A stretch of 64,000 nucleotides of DNA, taken from positions 40,644,209-40,708,208 of the forward strand of contig CM039509.1 of the NCBI GenBank assembly GCA_022432975.1. Reading direction: 5' to 3'. The stretch's first letter is position 1. Each line of letters begins with the position of its first letter. Shown here piece after piece: positions 20,163 through 32,735 of the stretch. This stretch comes from Begonia masoniana (Eukaryota > Streptophyta > Magnoliopsida > Cucurbitales > Begoniaceae). The notes beneath the pieces are model-generated. The model was not told the origin of the DNA and did not search any database. It saw only the letters and a program-made list of their open reading frames with translations. A program made the position numbers and the translations under genes.

Positions 20163-20216
20163 CGACTTCCACACACTATAAAAGGCAGTCCCACTTCCGC
20201 ACACTATAAAAGGCCT
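20163..20216 (+). promoter_or_regulatory. Duplicated TATA-box core promoter of the CNOT9 homologue
   Basis: The block CACACACTATAAAAGGC is followed 28 bases later by GCACACTATAAAAGGC, as a tandem duplication including CCCACTTCC or GACTTCC in front. TATAAAAGG is at 20177-20185 and 20205-20213. The second lies about 110 bases before the ATG at 20324, leaving room for a start site near 20235-20245. Confidence 0.75.
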
Positions 20217-20323
20217 GTGGACGCGGAGGGAGGCGAAACGATCACGGACTCACATACACTACCAGTCAATTTGCTTTCTTCTTGCAGATTCTGAGAGAGA
20301 GGGAGGGAGGAGGTTTTTCAGGA

Positions 20324-23300
20324 ATGGCGAATCTTCCGGAGTCGTTGTATGATGAACCATTGGCGTCGTATTTTTCGGGAGGAGGAGGACATGGCTCATT
20401 TTATAATAATGTAGAGCCAAAAAGTTTATCAGTAGGGGCATTGATTCTCGGTCTCAATGATGTTCTAATCCGAGAAACTGCTCTAGACCTCCTCTCTAAG
20501 GTGCATTTTTCGTTTTAACTCTTTTAACGTCAATTTCTGTTTCGTCTCTTTCGCGAATAAATATTTCTTCTATTTCCAATGTTTCGCTGGATTCAGAATG
20601 CTCTTCATGTTGGTGTTTGTTTGTTTTTTGTAACGGATATCGTATTTTACTTGGCTTAATATGCGTTGCTCATACTTGTTTTCTCCTCGCATGCATCTTA
20701 ATTTATTTCTATTCTGATAAAGGTTACGTCGATGTAATTTATTCCGGAATCATGATGGTGATAGCCTGACATTGGAATATTTTTATAGCGATAAATATAT
20801 TTCTCTTTGAGATGAAAATCAAATATGATGAGAAAATTTTCTCAATTCTAACATTCACTAGAAAGGAAAAGAAAAAAAGAAGAAGTACTCAATTCTGTTT
20901 TGGTTTTGCTTTAATCTCCAAGACCTCACAAACTGTCTTTTGAGTCATTCATGGTTGACTCTTTATAAATTATAAAAAGTTTATCCTCAGTGACATGATT
21001 ATTCAGACTACCATGGAATTCACTAATCTCAATGTAGATTGGGGGATGACCTGGTTTTGTACAGTTTCTTATAGCAAAAAACTTGATGATAGAAAGGAGC
21101 AACAAATAAGTATACTTTGTCAATAGTTTTGAAGAATAAGCTCATTTCCTAGTAAAAATTGTATGTTATTCCATGAAATAATACAATATTGTATGCATCC
21201 TTAAAAAGCATAGAATTGCATTCCAGGCAAATAGTCAAGTGGTTTTGATGCCATTTCACCACTAGAATCCAACATGCCTGTTAGTAGTAGAATCAAGCTC
21301 ATGATCTGACTAATTATAAAGGGGAGCTATGGAAACACTCCAAAAATACTCAAGTTATACTGAAGATATAAAATGAATAGACATGTCATTATTTCTCCCA
21401 GTAAACTATCACCACTTTAGAGATAAAGTTCTAGCGGAATCCCAACTGGACCTTCATATTTGAGGAAAAACTACCATCTATATTGCTTCTTCCTCTGTAT
21501 TAGTGAAGGAGATAAGTGCATTGAAGCACTAAAGTCCCCTGGGGTCATAACTGCTGGGAATTTGGCAATAATTTCTGATAACTGTACATAAGTAAATGTT
21601 TGAGGGAAAAGAACTTAATATTTCCTTTTCATGACCAAATCTTATAAACTATTTTATTAAAATATAAATAAAGGAAGAACCATGGATGCTGTTTATAATA
21701 TGGTTTCTTTTACTTTTTTGTTTGGTGGTAAGACAAATATTTTCTTGAGACTTGTCACAATAGCCTGATCATGCACTCGTCTTTCACCTGCCAGAAAAGG
21801 GAAACATGTGAGGATATAGCTATTTTGTTGTGGCATTCTTTTGGCACTATTTCTACACTTTTAAAGGTATCGATAGTTCTTAACCTTCTGATCATCTTTG
21901 GTTATTTTCTATTAAAACTTAATTTGACTTGTAAATATCTTACGGCTACCGTCATTGATAGAAAAGATCTACTGTCACTACAGAATTACAAATACTTCAT
22001 TTAGTTTCTTCACAGTTTGCTTTCAATTAATTATTGCCTCATATTATTTTTCCTACTTGTTGCTGTTCTAGGAAATTGTGGATGTATACAAATTACTGTC
22101 TACTCCAGACCTAACAGAAAGTCATTCAAGTAGAGTGTGCAATGCTCTTGCACTACTTCAGGTCATGAACAATGCTTTATTATTATTCTATTCATTGTAA
22201 ATCTTCCCTTTGTTCGCTTTCTGTAAATAGCCTGAGATTTGAAGTTTCTTGGAGTCAAAGGTCTTCTTGAAAAAATTGAAAACTTGCACCGGTCCCTATA
22301 TTTTTGTAAGATTGTGTTCGTAAAGACACCTCTTCTAGCTTGTGAGTCAGAAAAGAGTTTAAGAAACGCTACAACTCTTTATTTGTTGCATGGATGGAAG
22401 AAATTATTCATCGAGCTAAATTTTTTCTTTCAGCAGTTAAAAGTACAATGTATTACATTTTCTCTTATCCATTAAACCTTTTTTGGGTTTATTTTTTATA
22501 GCTAAAAATAAGTTTCATTCTGAAAGTAAATGCTTTATTGGTTTCTCTTGCAGTGTGTTGCTTCTCATCCAGATACAAGGATGCTATTTGTCAGAGGTAA
22601 TTAAAATTGTTCTTTAAAACTCAAACCTGGTAGAAGTTGTACATAAAATCATAAATAGGCTTCTACATCCTCTAACAAAAGACCATTAGTAATAAGTGTA
22701 TTTGCTTAAACAGAAAGCTCATGAAAATGGTCTTTCAACAATCTAAATCTATCCACATCGCATTCATATCCCATTTGAATTTTCTGAATTACAAGAATCA
22801 AATTGCATGTTTTTGTACTTGCAACATAAGATATTAATTTCACAAAAATGTCTTTTATGAACTCTTTATTTTTGTTTAAAACCTTGGTAAGTTGAAGGAA
22901 ATAAGAGACGTGCAATCTAGCTGATGAAAGGCCTAATAGTAAGCGTGATGATTGTGATACTTATTTTTCTCATTTCATTTACATTTCCTTGGTTGTACAA
23001 AATTATGATGCTCTACAACAAGATTTATGTTATCATCTTCAAAGTGATATACTAATGCTTCTCATTGATTGACATGTCAGCCAGAATTCCTTCGTATCTG
23101 TACCCTTTACTCAACACCACAAAGCATGATAAGCCTCATGAATATCTAAGACTTACAAGCTTAGGTGTGATCGGTTCCCTAGTGAAGGTAGTTTTTCCTT
23201 CTAATGGATTTTCTTGTACTTTCTGCTTCTCCTTTCAGACTATATTTGAGGACCTTTCTCCTTTTTTCACGTCTTGGGAAAATGAAATAAATTTCCTATG

Positions 23301-25547
23301 GTGAAAAAAAGATAACTTCAATCATAGAAATTAACTAGAATACTTCGACTGTGTTTATCTATTAAATCTATCACATCAACTATTGCGTATAAAAAAAAAT
23401 ATTTTCCTCCTTGCAGGCTCATGATAAAGAAGTTGCATGTTTCCTTATTGATACTGAAGTATTTGCTTTTTGCACACGTTGCATGTATGTGGGCAGCCAA
23501 TTGTCTAAAACGGTGAGTACTTGAAAATTGTCCAAAACTGTGAATACTTGACAATATTTATAATTTACGTAATTACTTGTATCTCGCGTTTCTCCTTGCA
23601 TACTTTTATATCTTCAAATGAATGTGGTATTTAGCTTATAAGTATTTAAGCAATATATGATGAGGAAATATAGTTGCTGGTCTAAATGCACAGTTGCTTA
23701 CATACTAAAGAACCATCCCGTCTTACCAAAAAGAGAAAGAAAAGCGCCATCCAAAAAACTTAGAGGCAGCCCATGAAAAGTTCTCGGCAAAAAGCCACAT
23801 GTACTTTTATTTTTTTCTCTTGGCCATGAGAACATATAAATATCTTTATTTATCTTTATAGGTGAACATGAAACTTTCTACGAATCCCATAATAAGAGGG
23901 AATCGTTAGAAAATGCTCTTTAATGAAATTTATCTATAATATTCTTCGTTTCTTTGTCTTGTAATTATGTTAAGTTGTGTATCTATTAAAATTGTGGAAC
24001 GCCTTGATAGGCCTAAATCTATGTTTATCTGTTGTTGGCATTAAGAACTTAATAACAAGGCTCAAATAATGCATGGCCCATGAGAAGAGATAGATCTAAA
24101 TCATTCTAATATAATTAGCAAGAGGGGTAGATTGGGGAAAGTGATAAAATAGTAATTGTATTCTATTAGGGAATTTGAGAAGCGTATAAGAGGTGTGAAG
24201 GAGATGGTAGGATTATTCAACTTTGTAGCAGGGTTTCTTAAGAACTTGAAAACCTCTCGAATAGTCTGCTCTATCGTGTTTTCTTCTTATTGATAATATA
24301 CTGGTATTTTCTATTGCCTATCAAGTCTCTATTATTATTTTCTCATTAATGCTATCTGATGTATGTGATATCGCACAGGTTGCTGCACTCATTGTCCATA
24401 AAATCCTAATGCACGAAGTGGGGCTGAGGTACTGCTGTGGCTATGCGGAAAGATTTTATGCAATATGCAACGCATTAAACACGATGGTAGAAACTGAAGA
24501 CTCCCCATCTGCCGATTTATTGAAACATGTCATTTGCTGTTATCTCAGGCTTTCGGAAAATCCAAGGTTATTATATTGCACACGACTTAAAACTTGATTA
24601 ATTATCAATCTTTTCTCACAATTATCATTATAGTATCAATTTAATTGTGCTTGAATTGGCAATGCAGGGCGTGTGAGTCTCTGAAAAACATTCTTCCCCA
24701 GAAGCTGCGAGACCCTGCTGTCATCACCATTCTTCATGTAAGTTATTTTTGCATCTTGTTCATTTTCTATCCAGCTTTAAATGTCCTACTAAGTTCTCAG
24801 AATCCAAACATATCACTTGGAAGGAACGAGCCTAAAGATACATCTAATTGATAAGTTGTTCAATATGGTATTTCTTCTTCCCGATTTCCTAATAAATATT
24901 TTCTCTAGAGTAGTTAATATTGAGGATAAGGCAATCGAACCTATTGGTACGAGTATATGGTCGGTTCTTAATCACTTGTAGCTCAAATAGGGTTTTGTTC
25001 CCCAGTTTATCTTACTCTGTGATTGATCATGATATTCACATCTATGTTGGGTAAAATGGACAAAAGTAAAAAAAAAATTACCAGGTATGCTTTATATACT
25101 GTTTTTGGGCAACCCTCCCAACAACTAAGAGATCTATTCGAAGAACACAGGGACTAGTTGAAGGAAAGAGCCTCGTAGCGATTGTAGATCAACAGAGTTT
25201 TGAGGAATATTTTCTTATTTCATAATAGACAAAAAGTAAGAGAAATAATACAACGTGAAAACTCAAATATAGGAAAACAACAGAGTTGAGAAATCCAACA
25301 ATCCAAGTATTTAGAGATCATACAATTTATCCAATCTATTTTTAAAACAAAATCTACAAAGTCTTTAGTTAAAGTGCTGCCTCTGCTGATACTTGTTGAG
25401 ATGGTAGATAAAAAGAGGGTAATTGTCAATGCTAACATGGATGATTTTTGGTTTCATAAGAACGAGCCAACAGCCAAGCTTTGGCTTCAACACTTATTTC
25501 ACAACATTGCTGTCGGATTCCGGTCGAGACCACAAGTAGATCGGTGA
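20324..25547 (+). CDS. CNOT9: CNOT9/RCD1/CAF40 homologue, CCR4-NOT complex subunit (nine exons)
   Basis: Exons by splice sites and homology: 20324-20500, 21795-21866, 22072-22161, 22554-22596, 23081-23187, 23417-23512, 24379-24566, 24668-24737 and 25461-25547 (stop TGA). They sum to 930 bases, 309 residues, with consistent phases and GT-AG introns. The family is the armadillo-type CAF40 subunit of the CCR4-NOT deadenylase complex, which binds NOT1 and RNA-silencing or RNA-binding partners in the cytoplasm. Diagnostic parts are KRE...[14 protein letters not shown] (residues 60-83), [16 protein letters not shown] (about 104-119), [16 protein letters not shown] (about 148-163), [24 protein letters not shown] (about 239-257) and a final WLQHLFHN. 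The length is normal (human about 299). Residues between these blocks diverge noticeably, for example in exons 6 and 7, so this may be a divergent paralogue. The first ATG was chosen because it follows the TATA boxes and opens the exon-1 frame. Confidence 0.88.
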
Positions 25548-27405
25548 GTTGCAGGCCAAGAAAAAGGTGGACTTCTAAACCAACACATAGTAGCTACATT
25601 CAACACACACAACTACATATACATGTAAAATCCACACAGTTGAGATTACTCTGTCCTTGTTTACCTGTCTACAGCTGCAATTGTATACATGTCCAAACAC
25701 TTTAATTGCACCAATTTTTTTGAAGCCTAGAGCTGTTAGTACCTTACGAAACTTTTTTTTTCTTTAAATTCAAGTTCCTTCATTTGCCATTTTAGGCACC
25801 TAAGGGTGAGACTTGAGAAAGGAGTGGGCATTGTTGTTAAAAAACTCCCCGATATGATCATATAATTAATTATTTTGTAATAAGTGTACACAACAATAAA
25901 CTCACGATATTGCTACGTCAGTTAAATTTAGAAGTCACTATTTCCTTGTAGAATAATACTACTGTTACCTTTTAACTCTATCTCTTAATATTTATCTCTC
26001 GTAATAAGTGCACTAATTAATAAGTGATACATCAGAAAGTAAAAATTGATATGTAAAATTAAAAGGTAATCGTATTAACCTTTCTTTTTCATACATAGAG
26101 AGGATAAAAGGACATCCAATCATTCGATTTTGCTTGTTAAGTAGAAAAATGTTTTTTTTTTTTTTAGAAATGAATTTTAAGGGATAGGATAAATGTTTAT
26201 ATTAATTAAAATATAAAACCAATGAACAAGTAAATAAAACATTTTCAATGTTTATTTTTTGGGCAAAGTGGTAGTCAATGAACTAATTCTTGAAGAGAAC
26301 TTATATCCTATGCAAATTTTAAAACGGTGTTGACCATATACTTTAGGTCGTTAGCAAAATAGTTAAAATCACTGTAAAATTTGTCAAATGTCTTGTATTT
26401 TTTGTTTGTAATGGTTATTTTAACTTGTCATTGTTATATTGACTCACTTAATTTCTCGGATTAACTTAATTTCAATGATTAAAAAACCGTCCAACTAAGA
26501 TATGCTTTTAAAATCAAGTATTAAATTGAATGTTTGCGCACAAAATCAAGTATATCAAGATAATTAGGATACGTTAAAATTGTCATCAGGTTGAAAACAT
26601 GAAAAATTTAAATAATTTTATCATGTTAGGAGTTGTTTTGCTAATAGTCCCAAAAATCATTGGTTTTGCTCAAAACATTATTTAAGATATTGAGATTATA
26701 TTACATTTTACGTTATATTGGATAAAGTGTAATTTAACAAGTTATACATAGATTAAATTCTCCCAATTTTTTAGGTCATTTACAGATTAGATTTCAAACT
26801 ATTTTTTGAACAAAACGAGACTACACTTTTAAATTATCAGCAAGTCATCAATTTATCCGTTAAATCTAGTACATATAAATCACATATACCATTTAATCAT
26901 TGTTTTAACTCAAATTTCTACTATGATTTTGAACTCTATTAATTTCATATCTTACAATTTCGAACTCTGTCAATCGCTGGATAAAGTTTGAAATTGTCTT
27001 AGTGATTAAAAATTATATTAAAATATATTATTAAATGAAAAATATGTTTAATTTAACGGATAAATTGATTTCTAAACAGATGTTAGTTGAAAAATTAAGG
27101 TTCGATATGTCCAAAAATATTTACTTAATTGATAGTTAAAAATTAATATCTTCAGTGCCCGGTCGTATGTAGCCTGGCCCGAAAATATGTGGACCATGGG
27201 CATTTCTAAACCTTGATTTAAATAAATGTGAAACGTTAGATGGAGGAAAATCGAGGAGATTGATCATCATTGGCCATTGCCGACTGCAACTCTTCTCCAG
27301 TTTAGCGTCAATTTCGAATCTAATCTCACTTCCAGGTTCACTGATTCACACCCGATTTCTCGAATTGAGTTTGTTTCCAACGCAGAAACGCGTCGAGGAG
27401 GAAAG
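25548..27405. other. Intergenic region between the CNOT9 and DUF1068 genes
   Basis: No gene is supported. It holds AT-rich DNA and one inverted repeat: ATCAATTTATCCGTTAAAT at 26847-26865 and its exact complement at 27051-27069, possibly a decayed small transposon. The promoter and 5' UTR of the following gene should lie in the last ~200 bases. Confidence 0.6.
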
Positions 27406-29644
27406 ATGGCAATGAACCTCTCCGGTTCTTGTTATCCCAATCTGGTAAAGGTAGCGTTGGGCTTGATCGCGCTGAGTATTGTGGGATACCTACTTGGCCC
27501 GCCTCTCTACTGGCATTTCGTTGGAGGTCTCGCCGCAGTTAGCGATTCGTCTTCCTCCTTGTCTTGCCCTCCTTGTCCTTGTGATTGTTCCTCTCAGCCC
27601 ATCTCTATTCCCGAAGGTAATTGTGATTTGGAACAAAATAATGCTTAAATTCTTCTTTTTTGGGGTCGTTCTTTTCTTCATCCTTTTGGAACTTTTTGGT
27701 TTGGCGTCGCATTTGATCTGAATTTTGTTAATTTAAGATCTGATTAGATCTGTGATGGACTTCTGCATAACATTTATTTTTTCCGTGCAAGTTTTAAAAT
27801 CCCATCGATTCAGTAGTTGGAAGTACTAGATCCATGGAACTGAAGTGCAATTAAAATACAGCGATGGATTCCTCCATGTCGAGCAATGTGTTCGTTTAAT
27901 TAGGCTTTTTGTTGTCTGGTAAATTGAATTTGTAGGACTTAGTTTTCACCGCCTTGTAGACATACATGCTATGTTTCTTTCTTGGCTTTTCTCTTTTGCC
28001 TCTTACAATTTTCAGTCAGTTAAAATCCTAGACGTGGTAGAGTTGTTGACATCTACAATATTGTGAATGGTAACTAGATGGTTAGTATCTTTACTGATAA
28101 AAAGGGTGGATGATTAGTATCACATCTTCACAAAAGTTTCTGTAATTTCATGGTATTCATTATCTTATTTTTGTTAAATTTCTCAATTTCTAGCATTTTT
28201 GAAGTCTTTGATCGAAGAAATTGACAGTTTCTTTTTGTGATGTGCAATATTCATGGTTTGGGTTAGTGTGATTTCTTTTTGTGAGATGCTTGGATGAGTC
28301 CGAAAGTTATCAATATCCTCTGATTTAAAAGCCTGTTAAACACAGATATGTCAGACGGTGATATCTTGACATAATATTGCTGAAAATATGCACACTTTGT
28401 GTTTCATCATTTTGAAAATGCCAGTGGAATTATCTTTACCTCTCTTGAGTGAATTATCTTTACCCTCTCTTGAAGATGCCAGTGGATGCCAAAAGCGAGG
28501 TTGTTCTTGAGTTAATGTCAATGTGCACCAACAAGCCAGAGCTTGGTTGCAGTAAAGTATATTGTATGGGTTTTGGTGCCTCTACAATAACATTTTGGTT
28601 GGTTAATGGTCACTCATACAAATTCTGCTTAGACATTTGTTGTGATACAACTTAGTCATTCTGCTTGTTTATTTTGACTATATTAAGTGCTAAACCATCT
28701 ACTCATTGTGATTACTTCTCTTGCAGGTCTTGGCAATACTTCATTTGGAGGTTAGTTTCTTATTACAATTTTTTTAATATTTATTCGGCATGATCGATCC
28801 TCCTGAAAATGAAATAGAAGTTATATTATTGAGTCTATAAGTTCATGTTTATCACGACTTCCCTTATCTCTATAGGTTAATGATACTTTGCCTTTAATGT
28901 TTTCTTAGTATTTGTCAGCTTCTCAGAAAGAACCACTTGGAAAGAAATGTCCAATTCGTTTTTTGTTTGATGCAATTAAATCAATATCCTTTTTTTTTTC
29001 TACTTGCGGGGACCAAAAATTTATAATTTGAAACAGCTGATTTGATGGGCTGTGTGATTGTCCTTCTTTACTGGGGGAAAGAAATGGGGAAAGAAATTAC
29101 TAGTCTGAAAGTTGTTTTGGGCACTCAAGGACTTCAGCAGAGATACCAACTTAGCTATTGTCCCCTGTCAAGTCCTTAATATGCTGAAACTAACGTTGAT
29201 GTTAGTTAACGTAATTAACTATTGAATTATTAGATATGCACAATAAGCTCCATCACATATTATTCCCTTTCCTAATCATTGGATACACATTTTGCAGACT
29301 GTGCAAAGCATGACTCGGAGGTCAACGAAGACTCCGAAAAGAACGTCGTAGAGCTGATGATGGAGGAGTTGAAGTTAAGAGAAGCTGAATCTCTAGAAAG
29401 CCAACGACGAGCAGACATGGCTCTTCTAGAGGCCAAGAAGATAACATCTCAGTACCAAAAAGAAGCCGACAAGTGCAATTCTGGGATGGAAACATGCGAA
29501 GAAGCAAGGGAAAAAGCAGAGGAAACATTAGCAGCTCAGAAAAGGCTGACTGCAGTGTGGGAAATGAGAGCTCGAAGCAAAGGATGGAAAGAAGGAGCCA
29601 CCAAGCCTGCAAATCAGATGCAGAGGAATGTTCAAACTGCATAA
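27406..29644 (+). CDS. DUF1068 single-pass membrane protein (three exons)
   Basis: Exons 27406-27616, 28727-28750 and 29298-29644 join in phase to 582 bases, 193 residues plus stop. The 24-base middle exon reads GLGNTSFG and its flanks complete the family pattern SIPEG...SFGDCAKHDSEVNED, so the splice model is firm. An N-terminal hydrophobic segment (about residues 10-32, VALGLIALSIVGYLLGPPLYW) is followed by a cysteine-rich CPPCPCDCSSQP motif. A charged region (DSEVNEDSEKNVVELM onward) then probably forms a coiled coil, and the end includes WEMRARSKGWKEG. This is the plant-specific DUF1068 family; one Arabidopsis member, NKS1, is Golgi-associated and linked to salt tolerance and cell adhesion, and which paralogue this is cannot be told. 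An in-frame upstream ATG at 27277 would add 43 residues; the ATG at 27406 fits the family start. Confidence 0.9.
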
Positions 29645-29877
29645 TTGAACCAAAGGGTATCATGATTCACTCATTTTTCAAGTTTTTGAAGCTGGTTAAA
29701 GGATGGACAAAGGACATTGCAAATGTCTCATGGCACAAAAGGAGCAGAGTAAGTGTATATGTCTCTTAGCAAGTTGAGTTATTTAAGTTTCTCCACTGCA
29801 CACTTGTACGACTCTTGAAACAATAATTGTTACAGCTAGATCTTTTTTTTTATTGAATTGAAATGGGTACATTTTAT

Positions 29878-30506
29878 TCACGTGCTCTTTGTTGATCCAA
29901 ATCTGTGTCGTTTTGCCTTTTCAACGGTTGTGATTGATCCTGAGCTGCCTGCAATTGAGTCGTACCTTTGAAAGATGTAGGCCAAGAAAAGACAATCACT
30001 AGCAGTGAGAGGTACGAAGTCTTTAGCCGGGCACTGTCTGTTGGAAACGCCTCGTGAACCGGTCTCCGGCCCATTTGACCAAAACACGTAGCCCAGTAGG
30101 TCCGGCCCATTCCCACCCATGAACCGGTCTTGTTTGAAAGTCTCCGGTTCATCAAATAGTCTGGGGTCTCTCGTAACCAGGGGCTGGTACCCGCAAAGTA
30201 GTGCACCCTTTTTGATGTTATAGGCCGAGTCGTGTGAACTCAGCTGAAAATCCTTCCTGGCTCGGGCGAATTGGAGAGGAACCGGTGGGTTGAGCTGGAG
30301 TGTTACGTAGACGACTGACTGGAGCAGTTTCATTTCCTTTACTGAGTTCAAACTCAGTGCCAACTCGCCCTTCTCCTTCTCCCTCACTTCCCGGACTAGT
30401 TCTTTCTGCAATTCTTTGTCAGTTATGATTTTCTTAATTAAGGTAGATAAAAACACAGAAAAGCCAGCAAAAGCATTGAATCCCAGTAGAAAAAGAAGGT
30501 TTTGAA
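29878..30506 (-). pseudogene. CYP74 (allene oxide synthase/hydroperoxide lyase class) C-terminal fragment
   Basis: Read on the minus strand, the I-helix block FLLGFNAFAGFSVF (about 30500-30455) leads into LKKI-type helix sequence, then SVVYVTLQLNPPVPLQFARA, KKGALLCGYQPLVTRDPRLF, DRFMGGNG, and the CYP74-specific FWSNGPETGS...NRQCPAKDFV region that carries the haem-ligand cysteine. CYP74 enzymes convert fatty-acid hydroperoxides in jasmonate and green-leaf-volatile pathways. The conserved I-helix asparagine and the cysteine are present. The N-terminal two thirds are absent, a frameshift near 30510-30530 joins only weak remnants further upstream (a GEAE motif), and the C-terminus after QRYDS is rearranged. 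It lies tail-to-tail with the DUF1068 gene and about 180 bases from the copia LTR. AOS versus HPL cannot be decided. Confidence 0.8.
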
Positions 30507-30796
30507 TCGTTTCTACTCGACTCAGCTTCCCCTCTGTTTATTGTTTCTTCACCTGTAGCCATGAAAATAATAAGAAAGAAGATGAAAAAGATCCTCCACT
30601 TTTCTCTGAAACTAGCTTCGCTGTCTGGATAACTCTGGGGTTTCTTCAAAGTTTACCTTCCTGTTCGACGAAGTCTTATTATTTTTTGTAACATCCACTG
30701 ATTAACGCAAATGGGTAAGCGAAAAAATGGATGAAGATTTCTTCAAGTGGCTGAAGAACTCCGATTTTGATGGTTGGAAGTATTGGAGCTATTATT

Positions 30797-30955
30797 ATCC
30801 TTGTAATTACTATTTCTCACAGGAGTATTTATACTTCTTTTCATCAAATCGTAAACTATCTTTACGATCACTAATTTTTTATGGTAATTACTCACAAGAG
30901 TATTTATACTTTTTTTCATCAATCGTAAACTATCTTTACGATGACTGATCCTTTA
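30797..30955. repeat. Direct repeat of about 80 bp in the copia LTR
   Basis: TAATTACT...CACAGGAGTATTTATACTT...CGTAAACTATCTTTACGAT is present twice, at about 30797-30882 and 30883-30955. Each copy contains the inverted repeat CGTAAAC...TTTACG and a TATTTATA that could serve as a TATA box. Confidence 0.7.
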
Positions 30956-30967
30956 TGGTATCAGAGC
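30956..30967 (+). other. Primer-binding site of the copia element, initiator tRNA-Met
   Basis: TGGTATCAGAGC, followed by CTAATTTGGGC. It fixes the LTR 3' end at about 30950-30955. Confidence 0.85.
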
Positions 30968-31242
30968 CTAATTTGGGCTTCTTTTCTTTTTCTCCACCGC
31001 AGCCAGCCCCCACTTCAGCCACCAGAAGAACATTAAAAGAACTTTCTTTCTAGTTTGCTCCGATTTGCATTTTTGGGTAATTGATTTTTGGATTTGTGGA
31101 AGAATTTCGTGGGTGGAATTCTGTTTCTGGATAAAAATCAATTTCAACATTTCTTATGTTTTCTTCTTCGGCCGCCGGCTGCTCGCGCTTCTAGCTGTCT
31201 CGCCTTCCTGCTCACGCAGTTCTCTAGATCCTCGCCATCTCC

Positions 31243-32625
31243 ATGTCCACCTCGACTGTTTCTGCGGTTTCATCGCAGTCGCACCCTGTCGAAGGCGCTG
31301 ACGACTCTGGAAACTCGCCACCAGCCCTTGTGGCCATCAATGTTCATTCGCAGCTTCCTCTCAAAGTGACCTCTAAGAATTATGCTGCGTGGAGAATCTA
31401 GTTTGATTCGCTTCTACACGACTATAACTTGTTTGGCTATCTCGATGGCTCGGTTCCCTTCCCGTCTCTGACGATCACAGCGCCCAACTCCACAACAACC
31501 ATGCCAAATCCTGCCTACCTTTATTGGTTCCGTCAGGATCAATTGATTCTCAATGCAATTGTTGGCTCGCATCATGCCTCTCTTATCCCGTTTGTATCAG
31601 CTTCGAAAACAGCTTCAGAGGCTTGGGCTACTCTTTTCAAGGCCTATGCGTCACCGTCTCGTGGTCGCATACAGCAGTACCGTCGCCAACTAAACAATCC
31701 AAAACTCGGCAATCGAACAATCACCGAGTATATGCAAGAGGTTAAAGCCAATATTGATGCGTTCGCCATGATGAATGTTTCGGTTGATTTTGATGAGTTA
31801 TCTATTCGCATCCTTGATGGGCTTGACAATAGCTACGAGGGTCTTTCCAATGTAATTCAAGCTCGTGAAAACTCGTTGGGTTCAACGAATTACTCGAAAA
31901 GCTGCTAAACCATGAGGCTTTCTTGCTCTCTGTGCATCCGCTTACAGCTGATGTGTCTGCTCCTGCCACTGCAGTGGTGGCCCCGGTCTGATCCAATAAC
32001 CGAGACAGGTCTCGTGGTGGCAACCGCTCCCAACAAGCTGCCCCACTGTTGTGGCCGACCAATCCTCCGCGACCCTCTGCGAAGTTCACAGTCTATTGGT
32101 TCTTTGTGGGTGCCCAATCCCCACCTGGGGCAAAACTGTACGCCGCCGTTCACACCGACCACTGGTCGCGGTGGCTATCTTGGTAAATGTCAAATCTGTC
32201 GTCAACAAGGTCATTCGGCTACACAGTGTTCGCTCTATATTGCACCGGCCGCCCCAAGTCGGTTCACTCCGCGGGCTCACACTGCCTCGTATACGTCCCC
32301 TTATACTCCATCTGATGAGTGGATCCTGAACTCCAGCGCCTCCCACCATATTACCACCGACCTCGCCAACCTGTCGTTCCATTCTCTATATACAGCTGCT
32401 GACAACATGGTCATTGGTGATGTCTCTAGTCTAGCAATCACTCATACTGTTTCCCTTTCTTTACCCACATCGTCGTTCCCTCTATCTCTAACCAATGTCC
32501 TTTTTGTACCTACTATTACCCGTAACCTAATTTTGTTTCTGCTTTACGTGCGACTAACAATATCACTGTTCTCTTCTTTAACTCCACGTTTCAAGTGCAG
32601 GATCGTCACACGGGGACCATTCTAA
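31243..32625 (+). pseudogene. copia gag, zinc knuckle and protease remnants
   Basis: The ATG at 31243 opens a gag frame that stops at a TAG (31399-31401) after NYAAWRI, and continues in the same frame with the copia gag domain (LFGYLDG, WFRQDQLILNAIVGS, AWATLFKAY, RTITEYMQEVKANIDAFAM, RILDGLDNSYEGL). A frameshift near 31880 ends that frame. In another frame follow the CCHC knuckle CQICRQQGHSATQC (about 32189-32230) and the protease site, which reads WILNSSASHHIT instead of the family's D-S-G-A signature. The catalytic aspartate is therefore asparagine and the glycine is serine, and the protease is dead. Downstream TNVLFVPTITRNLI marks the end of the protease domain. Confidence 0.85.
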
Positions 32626-32735
32626 TTCAAGGGTAGCGTAAAGATGGACTATGTCAAATGACCGCAGTGTGCTCCGTCTAGGTCTAGTTTTTATGTTTTA
32701 ACATCTTCTGTTATGTCAAATGACTCGGTCTCCAC

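Noticed and set aside
27277..27405. Upstream ATG extending the DUF1068 protein by 43 residues
   Set aside because: The extra residues do not look like the family, whose members start just before the membrane segment; kept only as a possible alternative start.
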